A DNA stretch of 64,000 nt from Mesorhizobium sp. 65-26. GTDB lineage: Bacteria > Pseudomonadota > Alphaproteobacteria > Rhizobiales > Rhizobiaceae. The stretch spans positions 178,897 to 242,896 of the forward strand of contig MKVL01000032.1 in the NCBI GenBank assembly GCA_001899205.1. Direction: 5' to 3'. Numbering within the stretch: the first letter of the stretch is position 1; each line of letters starts with the position of its first letter. The position numbers and the translations under genes were made by a program. A model generated the notes under the pieces. It made no database searches and was not told where the DNA came from. It was given only the letters and a program-made list of their open reading frames with translations. Shown piece by piece: positions 15,816 to 25,054 of this stretch.

Positions 15816-18800
15816 ATGAACATCCAGCCCAAACACACAGAGCCGCTCATCCTTTCGGGCCGCGACGTCACCGCGGTGCTGGGGCCGACGAACACCGGCA
15901 AGACCCATCTCGCCATCGAGCGCATGGTGGCGCATGACACCGGCGTCATCGGCCTGCCGCTCCGGCTGCTGGCGCGAGAGGTCTACACCCGGGTCTGTGA
16001 AAAGGTCGGCGCCAACAAGGTGGCGCTCGTCACCGGCGAGGAGAAGATCCAGCCGCCCGGCGCCCGCTATTCCGTCTGCACCGTGGAGGCCATGCCGCGC
16101 GAGACCGACGCTGCCTTCGTCGCCATAGACGAGGTGCAGCTCGCCGGCGACCTCGAGCGCGGTCACATCTTCACCGACCGCATCCTGCACCTGCGCGGCC
16201 GCCAGGAGACGCTGCTGCTGGGCGCGGCCACTATGCACGGCATCCTGCAGAAGCTGTTGAAGGGCGTTTCCGTGGTGACGCGGCCGCGCCTGTCGCACCT
16301 GGCCTATGCCGGCTCCAAGAAGCTGACCCGCCTGCCGCGCCGCACGGCGATCGTCGCCTTCTCGGCCGACGAGGTCTACGCCATTGCCGAGCTGATCCGT
16401 CGCCAGCAGGGCGGCGCCGCTGTCGTGCTCGGCGCGCTCTCGCCGCGCACCCGCAACGCGCAGGTCGAGATCTTCCAATCCGGTGACGTCGACTATCTCG
16501 TCGCGACCGACGCCATCGGCATGGGTCTCAATCTCGACCTCGACCACGTCGCCTTCGCCCAGAACCGCAAGTTCGACGGCTACCAGTACCGCAACCTGAC
16601 GGCCGCCGAGCTTGGCCAGATCGCCGGCCGCGCCGGACGGCATCTGCGCGACGGCACCTTCGGCGTCACCGGCCAGGTCGACCCGCTGGACGAAGACCTC
16701 GTCAAGAAGATCGAGAGTCACGATTTCGATCCGGTGAAGGTGCTGCAGTGGCGCACCGCGCATTTCGACTTCGCCAGCCTCGACGCGCTGAAGCGCTCGA
16801 TCGAGACCAACGCCCCGGTGGAAGGCCTGACCCGCGCCCTGCCGGCGGTCGACGCCCAGGCGCTGGAACACCTGTCGCGCGACGAGGAAATCCGCGCGCT
16901 GGCCAGCAGCCCGGCCCGCGTCGCGCTGCTGTGGGAAGCCTGCGCCCTGCCCGACTACCGCAGGATCGCGCCTGCCCAGCACGCTGACCTCATCGCTTCG
17001 ATCTACATGGACCTTGCCCGGCATGGCCATGTCGACGAGAACTACATGGCAGAGCAGGTCCGCCGTGCCGACACCGCCGAGGGCGACATCGACACGCTCT
17101 CGCACCGCATCGCCCAGATTCGCACATGGACTTTCGTGTCGAACCGACCCGGCTGGCTTGCCGATCAGGCACACTGGCAGGAAAAGACACGAGAAACCGA
17201 AGACAGATTGTCTGATGCGCTGCATGAGCGGTTGACGAAACGCTTCGTAGACCGCAGGACTTCCGTCCTCATGCGGCGCCTAAGAGAAAATACCATGCCT
17301 GAAGCCGAAATCAGCCCCACCGGAACCGTCCTCGTCGAAGGCCATCACGTCGGCGAGTTGCAAGGGTTCCGCTTCACCGCCGACCAGAGCGCCGGCGGCG
17401 AGGACGCAAAGGCGGTGCGCAACGCCGCGCAGAAGGCGCTGGCCGCCGAATTCGACGCACGCGCCGAACGCTTCGGCGCCTGCGCCAATGGCGATCTGGC
17501 CCTCGGCTCGGACGGCGTCCTGCGCTGGATTGGCGCGCCCATCGGCACGCTGGTTTCCGGCGACGAGCCGCTGCGCCCGCGCCTCGTGCTTTTGGCCGAC
17601 GAGCAGCTCACCGGCCCTGCCCGCGACAAGGTCGCGGCGCGCGCCGAGCGCTTCGTCAATTTCCAGATCGAGTCGCTGCTCAAGCCGCTGGTCGACCTCA
17701 AGAACGCAGAGCAGATTTCGGGCATCGGCCGTGGCATCGCCTTCCGGCTCGTCGAGCAGTTCGGCCTCATCAACCGCCGCGACATCGCCGAGGAGATGAA
17801 GTCGCTCGACCAGGAAGGCCGTGCCGCGCTGCGCCGGCTCGGCGTGCGCTTCGGCGCCTACCATGTCTTCGTCCCGGCGCTCATCAAGCCGGCGCCGGCC
17901 GGCCTGGTGACGCTGCTCTGGGCGCTCGGCAATGACGGCAAGGACAAGCCCGGCTTCGGCGACGTGGTGCACGCGCTCGCCTCGGGCCGCACCTCCGTCG
18001 TCATCGACCAGGCCTTCGACAAGTCCTTCTACCGGCTGGCGGGCTACCGCAACCTCGGACGCCGCGCCGTTCGCGTCGACATCCTCGAGCGCCTGGCCGA
18101 CCTGATCCGTCCGGCGACCAACTGGAAGCCCGGCCTCGGCCAGCGCCCGGACGGCGCCTTCGACGGCCAGGCCTTCATGGTGACGCCGCCGATGATGTCG
18201 ATCCTCGGCGCCACCGCCGACGACATGGAAGAGATTCTCAAGGGCCTCGGCTATCGCGCCGAGCCAAAGCCCGCCGCCGAGGTGAAGGCGAAGCTCGAAG
18301 CTTTGGACAACGCCGCCCGCGAGGCAGCAGCAGCGAAGCTGGCGGCCGACGAAGCCGCGCGCGCGGCGAAGGCCGCCGAGGCGGCTGCGGCCGATGTGGT
18401 TGCCGGGACGCCTGACGGCTCGGAGCCCGCTGCCGCTGAAATGCAAGCGGCCGGGACTGCGACCGAAGGCACGGCGGAGCCTGTCGCCGAAGCACCTGTG
18501 GAAGCCGCGTCGGAGGAACAGCCCCAAACTGAAATCACGGAAGAAGCTGCTTCAGAGGACGTCGCTCCAGAGCAAGCGGCCGAGGCTCCCACCTCCCCCT
18601 CGATGGGAGAGGCCGAGGCGCAAGGCGAAGCTGGCGTGGTTGATAGCACCGACGATGCAGCCGGTGCCGACAACGCTGGCGCTCCCCGCGAGGAAGAGGC
18701 TGCCCCGGGTACGGCCTCGGCCGAAGCCTCGGCCGAAGCCGAAGAACCCAAGCCGATCCTTCTTTGGCGGCAGGCCCGTTTCGACCACCAGCGTCCGCGC

Positions 18801-19196
18801 CATCGCGACAACCGCCGTGACAATCGTCCGCGCGCGGGCCAGCCGGCACGCGAGGCCCAGGCCGATGCAGCGGGCGGGCAGCCCGGTGCCAGGCCGCCCC
18901 AGGAGGGACGCCGCGACCAGCGCGACGGCGCCGGCAAGCCTCGTTTCGACCGCAGCAAGTTCAAGCCGAGGCCGGACCAGGAGAACGGCGAGCGGCGCGG
19001 CGGCAAGCCACAGGGCGAACGTCACGAGCGGCGCGACGGCAGGCCGGACTGGAAGGGCCGACAGGAAGGCAAGGGCGGCGGCTCCGGCGGCAAGCCGGCC
19101 TTCCAGGGCAAGCCGCGCGAGGAGCGCCCGGCGCGCTTCGATCCGGACTCGCCCTTCGCCAAGCTGGCTGCCCTGCGCGACCAGTTGAAGAAGTAG
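15816..19196 (+). CDS. SUV3-like DExH RNA helicase with long low-complexity C-terminus
   Basis: ATP-dependent RNA helicase related to mitochondrial SUV3, which unwinds RNA for degradation. The core has Walker A GPTNTGKT (about 23-30), a DExH-like DEVQ motif (IDEVQLAGD), VVLGALSPRTRNAQ, and motif VI QIAGRAGRH near 270. After residue about 820 a low-complexity tail begins: first Ala/Glu-rich and acidic, then Arg/Gly/Lys-rich and basic (about 985-1110), ending DPDSPFAKLAALRDQLKK. The start is ATG at 15816, or GTG at 15810; neither has a strong ribosome-binding site. Part of the acidic tail (18590-18632) matches an intergenic palindrome. Length is 1126 residues. A role in RNA decay or ribosome assembly is inferred from the fold and the adjacent S4 gene. 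Confidence 0.9.
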   Translation: MNIQPKHTEPLILSGRDVTAVLGPTNTGKTHLAIERMVAHDTGVIGLPLRLLAREVYTRVCEKVGANKVALVTGEEKIQPPGARYSVCTVEAMPRETDAAFVAIDEVQLAGDLERGHIFTDRILHLRGRQETLLLGAATMHGILQKLLKGVSVVTRPRLSHLAYAGSKKLTRLPRRTAIVAFSADEVYAIAELIRRQQGGAAVVLGALSPRTRNAQVEIFQSGDVDYLVATDAIGMGLNLDLDHVAFAQNRKFDGYQYRNLTAAELGQIAGRAGRHLRDGTFGVTGQVDPLDEDLVKKIESHDFDPVKVLQWRTAHFDFASLDALKRSIETNAPVEGLTRALPAVDAQALEHLSRDEEIRALASSPARVALLWEACALPDYRRIAPAQHADLIASIYMDLARHGHVDENYMAEQVRRADTAEGDIDTLSHRIAQIRTWTFVSNRPGWLADQAHWQEKTRETEDRLSDALHERLTKRFVDRRTSVLMRRLRENTMPEAEISPTGTVLVEGHHVGELQGFRFTADQSAGGEDAKAVRNAAQKALAAEFDARAERFGACANGDLALGSDGVLRWIGAPIGTLVSGDEPLRPRLVLLADEQLTGPARDKVAARAERFVNFQIESLLKPLVDLKNAEQISGIGRGIAFRLVEQFGLINRRDIAEEMKSLDQEGRAALRRLGVRFGAYHVFVPALIKPAPAGLVTLLWALGNDGKDKPGFGDVVHALASGRTSVVIDQAFDKSFYRLAGYRNLGRRAVRVDILERLADLIRPATNWKPGLGQRPDGAFDGQAFMVTPPMMSILGATADDMEEILKGLGYRAEPKPAAEVKAKLEALDNAAREAAAAKLAADEAARAAKAAEAAAADVVAGTPDGSEPAAAEMQAAGTATEGTAEPVAEAPVEAASEEQPQTEITEEAASEDVAPEQAAEAPTSPSMGEAEAQGEAGVVDSTDDAAGADNAGAPREEEAAPGTASAEASAEAEEPKPILLWRQARFDHQRPRHRDNRRDNRPRAGQPAREAQADAAGGQPGARPPQEGRRDQRDGAGKPRFDRSKFKPRPDQENGERRGGKPQGERHERRDGRPDWKGRQEGKGGGSGGKPAFQGKPREERPARFDPDSPFAKLAALRDQLKK
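18590..18632. repeat. Intergenic-type palindromic repeat inside the helicase coding region
   Basis: The segment starting CACCTCCCCCTCGATGGGAG resembles the palindromic elements seen between genes at 21251-21279 and 29338-29494. Here it is translated in frame, giving TSPSMGEAEAQGEAG within the acidic tail. Confidence 0.5.
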
Positions 19197-19213
19197 CTCC
19201 CGGTCGAAGGCAT

Positions 19214-19264
19214 AGAGCATGATGTCGTCCGAAAGCCGCTTCGCACTTTCCAACGTCATGCTCT
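19214..19264. repeat. Palindromic repeat, AGAGCAT class, copy 1
   Basis: 51-bp imperfect palindrome with AGAGCATGATG at one end and CATGCTCT at the other, and CCGAAA/ACTTTC inside. It shares ends, length and inner motifs with the element at 22813-22863. It fills the gap between the helicase stop and the S4 gene. Confidence 0.75.
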
Positions 19265-19270
19265 AGTCCG

Positions 19271-19657
19271 ATGGCCGTTGATGCACGCCAGCGCATCGAC
19301 AAGTGGCTGTTCTTTTCGCGCGCAGTCAAATCCCGCTCGCTCGCGGCCAGGCTCGTCGTCGCCGGCCGCGTCCGTATCAATCGCGACAAAGCAGCGCAGG
19401 CCTCCGATCTGGTCAGGCCCGGCGACGTCCTGACCATCACACTGGACGGCCGCATCCTGGTCTGGAAGGTGCTTGGCGCCGGCGTCCGCCGCGGGCCGGC
19501 CGAGGAGGCGCGCCTGCTCTACGAGGACATGTCGCCGCCGCCCGCCAGGAAAGGCGAGGCCGTTCCGGACGCCATTCCGGCCCTGCGCGAGGCCGGCAGC
19601 GGCCGCCCGACGAAGCGGGAACGCCGGCAAACCGACCGGCTGCAGCGCGACGATTGA
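19271..19657 (+). CDS. RNA-binding S4 domain protein (Hsp15/HslR-like)
   Basis: 128 residues. An S4 RNA-binding fold occupies residues about 6-65 (QRIDKWLFFSRAVKSRSLAARLV then RINRDKAAQASDLVRPGDVLTI), followed by a basic Pro/Arg-rich tail. Hsp15 of E. coli is a heat-shock protein that rescues stalled 50S subunits carrying nascent peptide. The gene lies 74 bp after the helicase, the gap being filled by a palindromic repeat, and may share its transcript. No strong ribosome-binding site precedes the ATG. Confidence 0.88.
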   Translation: MAVDARQRIDKWLFFSRAVKSRSLAARLVVAGRVRINRDKAAQASDLVRPGDVLTITLDGRILVWKVLGAGVRRGPAEEARLLYEDMSPPPARKGEAVPDAIPALREAGSGRPTKRERRQTDRLQRDD

Positions 19658-19807
19658 GGATATGATCTCTTCCCATCGCCGGGAGAGGCTGGAAATCCGT
19701 TCCGGAAACGCGCCTTCGGCGGGAATCCCCGCCCTTGCAAGCGGCGGGCAAAGGCGTTACCTCACCCGAAAAGCCCAGCAAAAATTGGGACGTCCCGGAG
19801 CCGACCG

Positions 19808-20146
<339 letters not shown>

Positions 20147-20516
20147 ACAAGCCGGCAATCGGGCCGGCTTTACCTTGCGTAAACGGGATTGCGCATTGGC
20201 CGCCTTGACAGGCGACGATGCCGCATGGCCTTCGCTTATGCAGCAAAACCTTGATTCTTCCGACTTTTTGTGTTACATCAGCGAAACATGCCGGTGACAC
20301 AACGTCGATTTATGGCGCAGACGCCCCAAATCACTGAAAGGTGAAATTCTCAATCCGGACCAGAGCGATCTGGGCTGGCGGTCGCAACATGTGCGGTTTG
20401 CCGGTCCCGGCCTTTCCGGAGGGAGCACCTGTTGTGCGGCTAACGATCGGCTCGGCCGATCCGCGCGAGTTCGGGCCGGCAGGACGCCGGTACCACAACA
20501 AGGAGTTCAGGGCGTA
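20147..20516. other. Intergenic region upstream of carD
   Basis: 370 bp that must hold the carD promoter. An inverted TTGTGT (20267) / ACACAA pair flanks bases around 20270-20300, but I cannot assign a promoter or operator with confidence. Confidence 0.35.
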
Positions 20517-21098
20517 ATGGCAACGATCACCCCGCAGAAGAAGTCAGGCGCCGCGCGCCACGGTTTCAAGACCGGCGAGTTCATCGTGTACCCGGCGCAC
20601 GGCGTCGGTCAGATCGTTTCGATCGACGAGCAGGAAGTCGCGGGCCACAAGCTGGAACTGTTCGTCATCGACTTCCAGAAGGACAAGATGCGGTTGAAGG
20701 TTCCGGTCGCCAAGGCAACCTCCATTGGCATGCGCAAGCTCTCGGAAGAGGATTATGTCGAGCGCGCGCTGAAGGTCGTTCAGGGCCGCGCCCGCGTGAA
20801 GCGCACCATGTGGTCGCGCCGCGCGCAGGAATACGATGCCAAGATCAATTCGGGCGACCTGATCTCGATCTCGGAAGTCGTGCGCGATCTCTACCGCGCC
20901 GACAACCAGCCGGAGCAGTCCTACTCCGAGCGCCAGCTCTATGAAGCCGCGCTCGACCGCATGGCCCGCGAAATCGCGGCCGTGAACCGCATGTCGGAGA
21001 CCGAGGCTGTGCGCTTGATCGAGGTCAACCTCAACAAGGGCCCGAAGCGCGGCGCCAAGGCCGACAACGAGGAAGCCGAGCAGGAAGAAGCTGCCTGA
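20517..21098 (+). CDS. carD: CarD-family transcriptional regulator
   Basis: Global regulator that binds RNA polymerase beta through an RNAP-interacting Tudor-like domain and stabilises open complexes. 193 residues. The Tudor-like part reads FKTGEFIVYPAHGVGQIVSIDEQEVAG (about 17-43), and the helical DNA-interacting domain contains VKRTMWSRRAQEYDAKINSGD (about 100-120). The acidic tail (EEAEQEEAA) is typical of rhizobial copies. The ATG at 20517 is preceded by AAGGAG about 12 bases upstream; the frame extends to 20391 without homology. Confidence 0.94.
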   Translation: MATITPQKKSGAARHGFKTGEFIVYPAHGVGQIVSIDEQEVAGHKLELFVIDFQKDKMRLKVPVAKATSIGMRKLSEEDYVERALKVVQGRARVKRTMWSRRAQEYDAKINSGDLISISEVVRDLYRADNQPEQSYSERQLYEAALDRMAREIAAVNRMSETEAVRLIEVNLNKGPKRGAKADNEEAEQEEAA

Positions 21099-21123
21099 GC
21101 CTTTTTGCCTTCGAATGACGAAG

Positions 21124-21148
21124 AACCCGGCCTCGCGCCGGGTTTTTT
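21124..21148 (+). terminator. Rho-independent terminator after carD
   Basis: 8-bp stem AACCCGGC/GCCGGGTT with a 5-base loop and six T residues, 25 bp after the carD stop. Confidence 0.9.
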
Positions 21149-21234
21149 GTTTCTTTACCTTATGAGGGGCGCTGCAGTGCGGGGCTACGGCGCCACCGTC
21201 TCCGTTCACCGCAAGGCCAATCGCATATGGAGTT

Positions 21235-21304
21235 CCCCACTCCGTCGCGCCACCTCTCCCCCCTCCGGAGGGAGAGGTGCTCGGCCAAGCCGACCGGAGT
21301 GGGG
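21235..21304. repeat. Nested palindromic repeat (cruciform type)
   Basis: Inner stem CACCTCTCCC/GGGAGAGGTG (21251-21279) and outer stem CCCCACTCCG/CGGAGTGGGG (21235-21244 and 21295-21304). It lies between carD and the convergent ABC ATPase gene and belongs to the GC-rich intergenic palindromes of this genome. Confidence 0.8.
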
Positions 21305-21351
21305 GTCGTGCCCCATAAGCGATTGTTCCGCCACCAGAGGGGCCGTAAAGC

Positions 21352-22119
21352 TCAGCCGCCGAGCTCTCTCCCCGCCTCCTGCCTCAGCGAGGCGATGAAG
21401 CGCTTCGTCCGCTCGCGCTCGGGATTGTCGAACACGACCGAGGCAGGACCTTTCTCGACGATGGCGCCCGCATCGAGGAACACCACCTCCTGCGCGATCT
21501 TCGAAGCGAGCCTGAGGTCGTGCGTGGCCATCACCATCGTCGTGCCCTCGCGCGCGAGCTGCCCCAGCACGTCGACCACCTCCTGCGCCAGCTCGGGATC
21601 GAGCGCCGAAGTGGGCTCGTCGCAGAGAAGCACTTTCGGCGACGGCGCAAGCGCCCTGGCGATCGCCACGCGCTGCTGCTGCCCACCCGACAGCGTTGCC
21701 GGCCAGGCATCCGCCTTGTGCGCCATGCCGACCTTTTCCAGCAGCGCCAGCGCCCGTTCGCGGGCGCGCTGCGGCGACCATTTGAGCACGGTCACCAGCC
21801 CCTCCATGACGTTCTCGATCGCCGTGCGGTGCGGAAAGAGCTGGAAATTCTGGAACACCATGCCGGTCTGCAGGCGGATGCGCTGCACATCCTTTGCCGG
21901 CACCTTGCCGCCGGGATGGAATTCCAGCGTTTCCTCGCCGATGCGCAGCGCTCCGGAGGTCGGTATCTCCAGCAGGTTGATGCAGCGCAGCAGCGTGCTC
22001 TTGCCGCCGCCGGAAGGCCCGACTAGGGCCGTCACACTGCCCTCGTCGATGCTGACCGTCACGCCCTTCAGCACAAGGGTGTCGCCGAAGCGCTTCTCGA
22101 TGTTGGTGAGGCCGATCAT
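21352..22119 (-). CDS. Amino acid ABC transporter ATP-binding protein
   Basis: Drives uptake of a polar amino acid, 255 residues. Walker A GPSGGGKST (about 33-41), Q-loop MVFQNFQLFPH, signature LSGGQQQRVAIARAL and Walker B VLLCDEPTSALDPE are all intact, as in GlnQ/HisP-type ATPases. Its ATG overlaps the permease stop by an ATGA, so translation is coupled. It is the last gene of the three-gene set SBP, permease, ATPase. Confidence 0.95.
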   Translation of the reverse strand: MIGLTNIEKRFGDTLVLKGVTVSIDEGSVTALVGPSGGGKSTLLRCINLLEIPTSGALRIGEETLEFHPGGKVPAKDVQRIRLQTGMVFQNFQLFPHRTAIENVMEGLVTVLKWSPQRARERALALLEKVGMAHKADAWPATLSGGQQQRVAIARALAPSPKVLLCDEPTSALDPELAQEVVDVLGQLAREGTTMVMATHDLRLASKIAQEVVFLDAGAIVEKGPASVVFDNPERERTKRFIASLRQEAGRELGG

Positions 22120-22796
22120 GCGTTGGCCTCCAGGAAGCCGCCATAGCGATTGAGTCGCGCCTCCAGACGGACCTGCAATGCCGACAGCACCGAGCTCATC
22201 ACCAGATAGAGTATCGCCGCCTCGACATAGAGGATCAACGGCTCGTAGGTGGTCGCGACGATGCGCTGCGCCGCCTGGAACATTTCCGGCACCGTGATCG
22301 CGGCCGCCAGCGAGGTGTCCTTGACCAGCGAGATGAAGGTGTTGGAGAGCGGCGGCACCGCCACGCGGCCGGCCTGCGGCAGGATGGTGCGGCGCATCGC
22401 CTGCCCCCAGGTCATGCCGATCGAATAGGAGGCCTCCCACTGCCCCTTGGGCACCGAGCCGATCACGGCGCGGATGATCTCCGACGAATAGGCGCCGATG
22501 TTCAGGGTGAAGCCGATCAGCGCCGCCGGGAAGGCGTCGAGCAGGATGCCGACGGAGGGCAAACCGTAGAAGATCAGGAACAGTTGCACCAGAAGCGGCG
22601 TGCCACGGAAGATCCAGACGTAGAACCGCGCCAGCGCCACCAGCGGCCTTGGTCCGAACAGCCTGGCGAGCGCCGTGAGCAACCCCAGGGCAAGGCCGAA
22701 GGCGAAGGACAGCAGCGTCAGCGGCACGGTAAAGATCAGCGCCGCCCACAACAGCGTCGGCAGCGATTCCAGCATCAGTTGAAGCCAATGCGGCAC
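22116..22796 (-). CDS. Amino acid ABC transporter permease
   Basis: Inner-membrane channel of a polar amino-acid importer, 226 residues with about five helices and the EAA-like loop EASYSIGMTWGQAMRRTILPQA. I choose the GTG at 22794-22796 because GAGGAGGG sits 6 bases before it and the protein then begins MPHWLQLMLESLP; the longer frame to 22985 would translate through the palindromic repeat at 22813-22863. The neighbouring SBP resembles cystine/glutamine-type binding proteins. Confidence 0.92.
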   Translation of the reverse strand: MPHWLQLMLESLPTLLWAALIFTVPLTLLSFAFGLALGLLTALARLFGPRPLVALARFYVWIFRGTPLLVQLFLIFYGLPSVGILLDAFPAALIGFTLNIGAYSSEIIRAVIGSVPKGQWEASYSIGMTWGQAMRRTILPQAGRVAVPPLSNTFISLVKDTSLAAAITVPEMFQAAQRIVATTYEPLILYVEAAILYLVMSSVLSALQVRLEARLNRYGGFLEANA

Positions 22797-22812
22797 GAGG
22801 CCCTCCTCGCCT

Positions 22813-22863
22813 AGAGCATGATGCCGAAAAGTGTGAAACGGTTTTCGGACGACATAATGCTCT
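22813..22863. repeat. Palindromic repeat, AGAGCAT class, copy 2
   Basis: AGAGCATGATGCCGAAAAGT at one end and ATAATGCTCT at the other, an imperfect 51-bp palindrome of the same class as 19214-19264. It lies just upstream of the permease GTG and its ribosome-binding site. Confidence 0.8.
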
Positions 22864-22987
22864 ATCTCTTTGATTTGGAGCCGGGTGAAATCCGGCTCAT
22901 GGGAAGCAAGATGGCCGTCCGCGATCCGCCGCAACAGAAGACCCGGGGATGGGCGGCCTTGGTAAGGAACGTCGGTGCATATCACGC

Positions 22988-23021
22988 GAAAAACGGCGAG
23001 CCGTCAAAGATGGCTCGCCGT
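22988..23021 (-). terminator. Terminator between the binding-protein and permease genes
   Basis: On the minus strand, ACGGCGAGCC, a 9-base loop, GGCTCGCCGT and then five T residues, 38 bp after the SBP stop. It should reduce read-through so that the binding protein is made in excess over the membrane parts. Confidence 0.85.
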
Positions 23022-23058
23022 CTAGGCAGTGCGTGGTCGGGTCGCCCCCCGGCGATGG

Positions 23059-23832
23059 CTATTTCGACACGTCCTGGCCGAAATAGGTGTCGGCGATCTT
23101 CTTGTAGGTGCCGTCGGCCTTGATGTCGGCCAGCGCCTTGTTGATGGCGGCGACCAGTTCCGGATCTCCCTTGCGCACGATCACGCCGGAATAGTCGGCG
23201 TTTTCTTCCTGCGCGGCGATCTTCACATTGGCGTCGGGCTTGTGCTTCTTGAAGTCGAGGAAGGACAGGCTGTCGTTGATGGTGGCGTCGGCCCGGCCGG
23301 TCAGAAGCAGTTGGATCGACTGGTCGAAGCCGTCGGTGCCGACCAATTCGGCGCCATTCGATTCCGCAAGCTTGCCGAAGTTCGACGTCAGCGACTGCGC
23401 CGACTTCTTGCCCTTGAGGTCGGCGAAGGTCTTGATGTCGGCGTTGTCGCCGCGAACGATCAGCACCGCCTTGGACGCGATGTAGGGATCGGAGAAATCG
23501 TACTTGGCCTTGCGGGCGTCGGTGATGCCGACCTCGTTGATGACGGCGTCGTAGCGGTTGGCGTCGAGACCGGCGATCAGCCCGTCCCATTTGCCCTCGA
23601 GGAACTCGACCTTCACGCCGAGCTTGTCGGCTATCGCCTTGGCGATCTCGACGTCGAAGCCGACAAGGGTGCCGGAGGCGTCATGATAGGTGAAGGGTGC
23701 GTAGGTTCCTTCCGTGCCAACCTTGATGACACCGGCCTGCTTGATCTGATCGAGATTGGCGCCGGCATGGCCGGCGGTGACAGCCAGCGCCTGCAGCGCG
23801 CCGGCGACGATGAGCGACTTGAGCCATTTCAT
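23059..23832 (-). CDS. Amino acid ABC transporter substrate-binding protein
   Basis: Periplasmic family-3 solute-binding protein of 257 residues. The signal peptide is MKWLKSLIVAGALQALAVTAGHAGA with cleavage near residue 24. The family signature GFDVEIAKAIADKLGVKVEF is at about 58-77, with the ligand-binding features DGLIAGLDANRYDAVINEVGIT and SDPYIASKAVLIVRG. It resembles cystine/polar amino acid binding proteins (FliY/TcyJ-like). The ATG at 23832 was chosen by the signal peptide; the frame continues to 24201 without homology. A terminator follows before the permease. Confidence 0.94.
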   Translation of the reverse strand: MKWLKSLIVAGALQALAVTAGHAGANLDQIKQAGVIKVGTEGTYAPFTYHDASGTLVGFDVEIAKAIADKLGVKVEFLEGKWDGLIAGLDANRYDAVINEVGITDARKAKYDFSDPYIASKAVLIVRGDNADIKTFADLKGKKSAQSLTSNFGKLAESNGAELVGTDGFDQSIQLLLTGRADATINDSLSFLDFKKHKPDANVKIAAQEENADYSGVIVRKGDPELVAAINKALADIKADGTYKKIADTYFGQDVSK

Positions 23833-24172
23833 TTTTCTGTGATCCCGTCCTTGGCCGGATGCCCGGCATATAGTGAGGCCTGGAAACTGCCAGATGCGCA
23901 GAGCCATAATAAGGAATCCGATTTCAAAAACGACGGATTTCTGAAACGTGATCCTAAAGAGGTGGCCGACTGAGGAGAATTGACGCCCGCTCTCGACGCC
24001 GTGAACGGTTCGTGCGCTCGCCGCTTCTTCCCGGCGATCGCAGCGGAACCATTCATCAGCATGGCACGTTCTCACCGCCATAGGGCGCGGCGTCGCCAAG
24101 TCAACCGGAGCAGGCCAACCGGAAGGGACGCCAAGCCAGCACCGCAACAGGTGACGCGGCAAGGAGCGTGAC
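23833..24172. other. Divergent promoter region between SBP and rpoH genes
   Basis: 340 bp containing the promoters of the ABC operon and rpoH. It is AT-richer near 23920-23960. No operator or classic sigma-70 pair stands out. Confidence 0.4.
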
Positions 24173-25030
24173 ATGCTGGAAGACGTAACGGGACGGGTCA
24201 TGGTTCGCGCCGCGATGCGGGCGCCCTATCTGGAGCGCGAGGAGGAACACCACCTGGCCTTGCGCTGGAAGGAAGACAACGACCAGGTCGCATTGCACAG
24301 GATAACCGTCGCGCATATGCGCCTGGTGATCTCGATGGCGGCGAAGTTCCGCTATTACGGCCTGCCGCTCGGCGATCTCATCCAGGAGGGCTATGTCGGC
24401 CTTCTCGAGGCTGCGGCCCGCTTCGAGCCCGAGCGCGAGGTGCGCTTCTCGACCTATGCCACCTGGTGGATCCGCGCCTCGATGCAGGATTACATCCTGC
24501 GCAACTGGTCGATCGTGCGCGGCGGCACCAGTTCGGCGCAGAAGGCGCTGTTCTTCAACCTGCGCCGGCTGCGCGCGCGGCTGGCAAGCGGCGCCGAGCC
24601 ACTGTCCAACGCAGCACTCTATCGCGAGGTGTCCTCGGCGCTCGGCGTCCCCGAGGCCGACGTGGCCATGATGGACTCACGCCTTTCGGCGCCTGATTCC
24701 TCGCTCAACATGCCGCTCGCCGATGACGGCGGCGCCGCCGAGCGCATGGACTTCCTGGTCTCGGAAGAGCCCCTGCCGGACGAGGTAGTAGGAGACGCGA
24801 TCGACGACCAGCGACGCTCAGTGTGGTTACGGACGGCATTGGGCGCGCTCAACGCGCGTGAACTCAGGATCATCGAGGAACGGCGGCTGAGCGACGACGG
24901 CGCGACGCTGGAAGCCCTCGGCGAGACGCTCGGCATCTCCAAGGAACGCGTCCGCCAGATCGAGGCGCGCGCCATGGAAAAGCTGAAGACGGAGCTGATC
25001 AAGCAGAACCCCGAATTCATGGCGGCCTGA
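24173..25030 (+). CDS. rpoH2: RNA polymerase sigma-32 type factor RpoH (RpoH2-like)
   Basis: Heat-shock or oxidative-stress sigma factor of 285 residues. Region 2 reads LPLGDLIQEGYVGLLEAAARF with the -10-binding FSTYATWWIRASMQDYILRNW (about 65-125). The RpoH box AQKALFFNLRRLR follows (about 122-134), and the region 4 helix-turn-helix is LEALGETLGISKERVRQIEARAM near the C-terminus. AAGGAG lies 7 bases before the ATG. Rhizobia carry two RpoH proteins; the neighbourhood (carD side, pha genes) and divergence from E. coli RpoH favour RpoH2, but I cannot prove which one it is. Confidence 0.93.
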   Translation: MLEDVTGRVMVRAAMRAPYLEREEEHHLALRWKEDNDQVALHRITVAHMRLVISMAAKFRYYGLPLGDLIQEGYVGLLEAAARFEPEREVRFSTYATWWIRASMQDYILRNWSIVRGGTSSAQKALFFNLRRLRARLASGAEPLSNAALYREVSSALGVPEADVAMMDSRLSAPDSSLNMPLADDGGAAERMDFLVSEEPLPDEVVGDAIDDQRRSVWLRTALGALNARELRIIEERRLSDDGATLEALGETLGISKERVRQIEARAMEKLKTELIKQNPEFMAA

Positions 25031-25054
25031 AGCATCGCCGCCATGCGGGGCCTC

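Noticed and set aside
21352-22788. 478-residue ATPase with an N-terminal extension
   Set aside because: The extension is the permease gene read in another frame. The ATGA overlap at 22116-22119 fixes the ATPase start.
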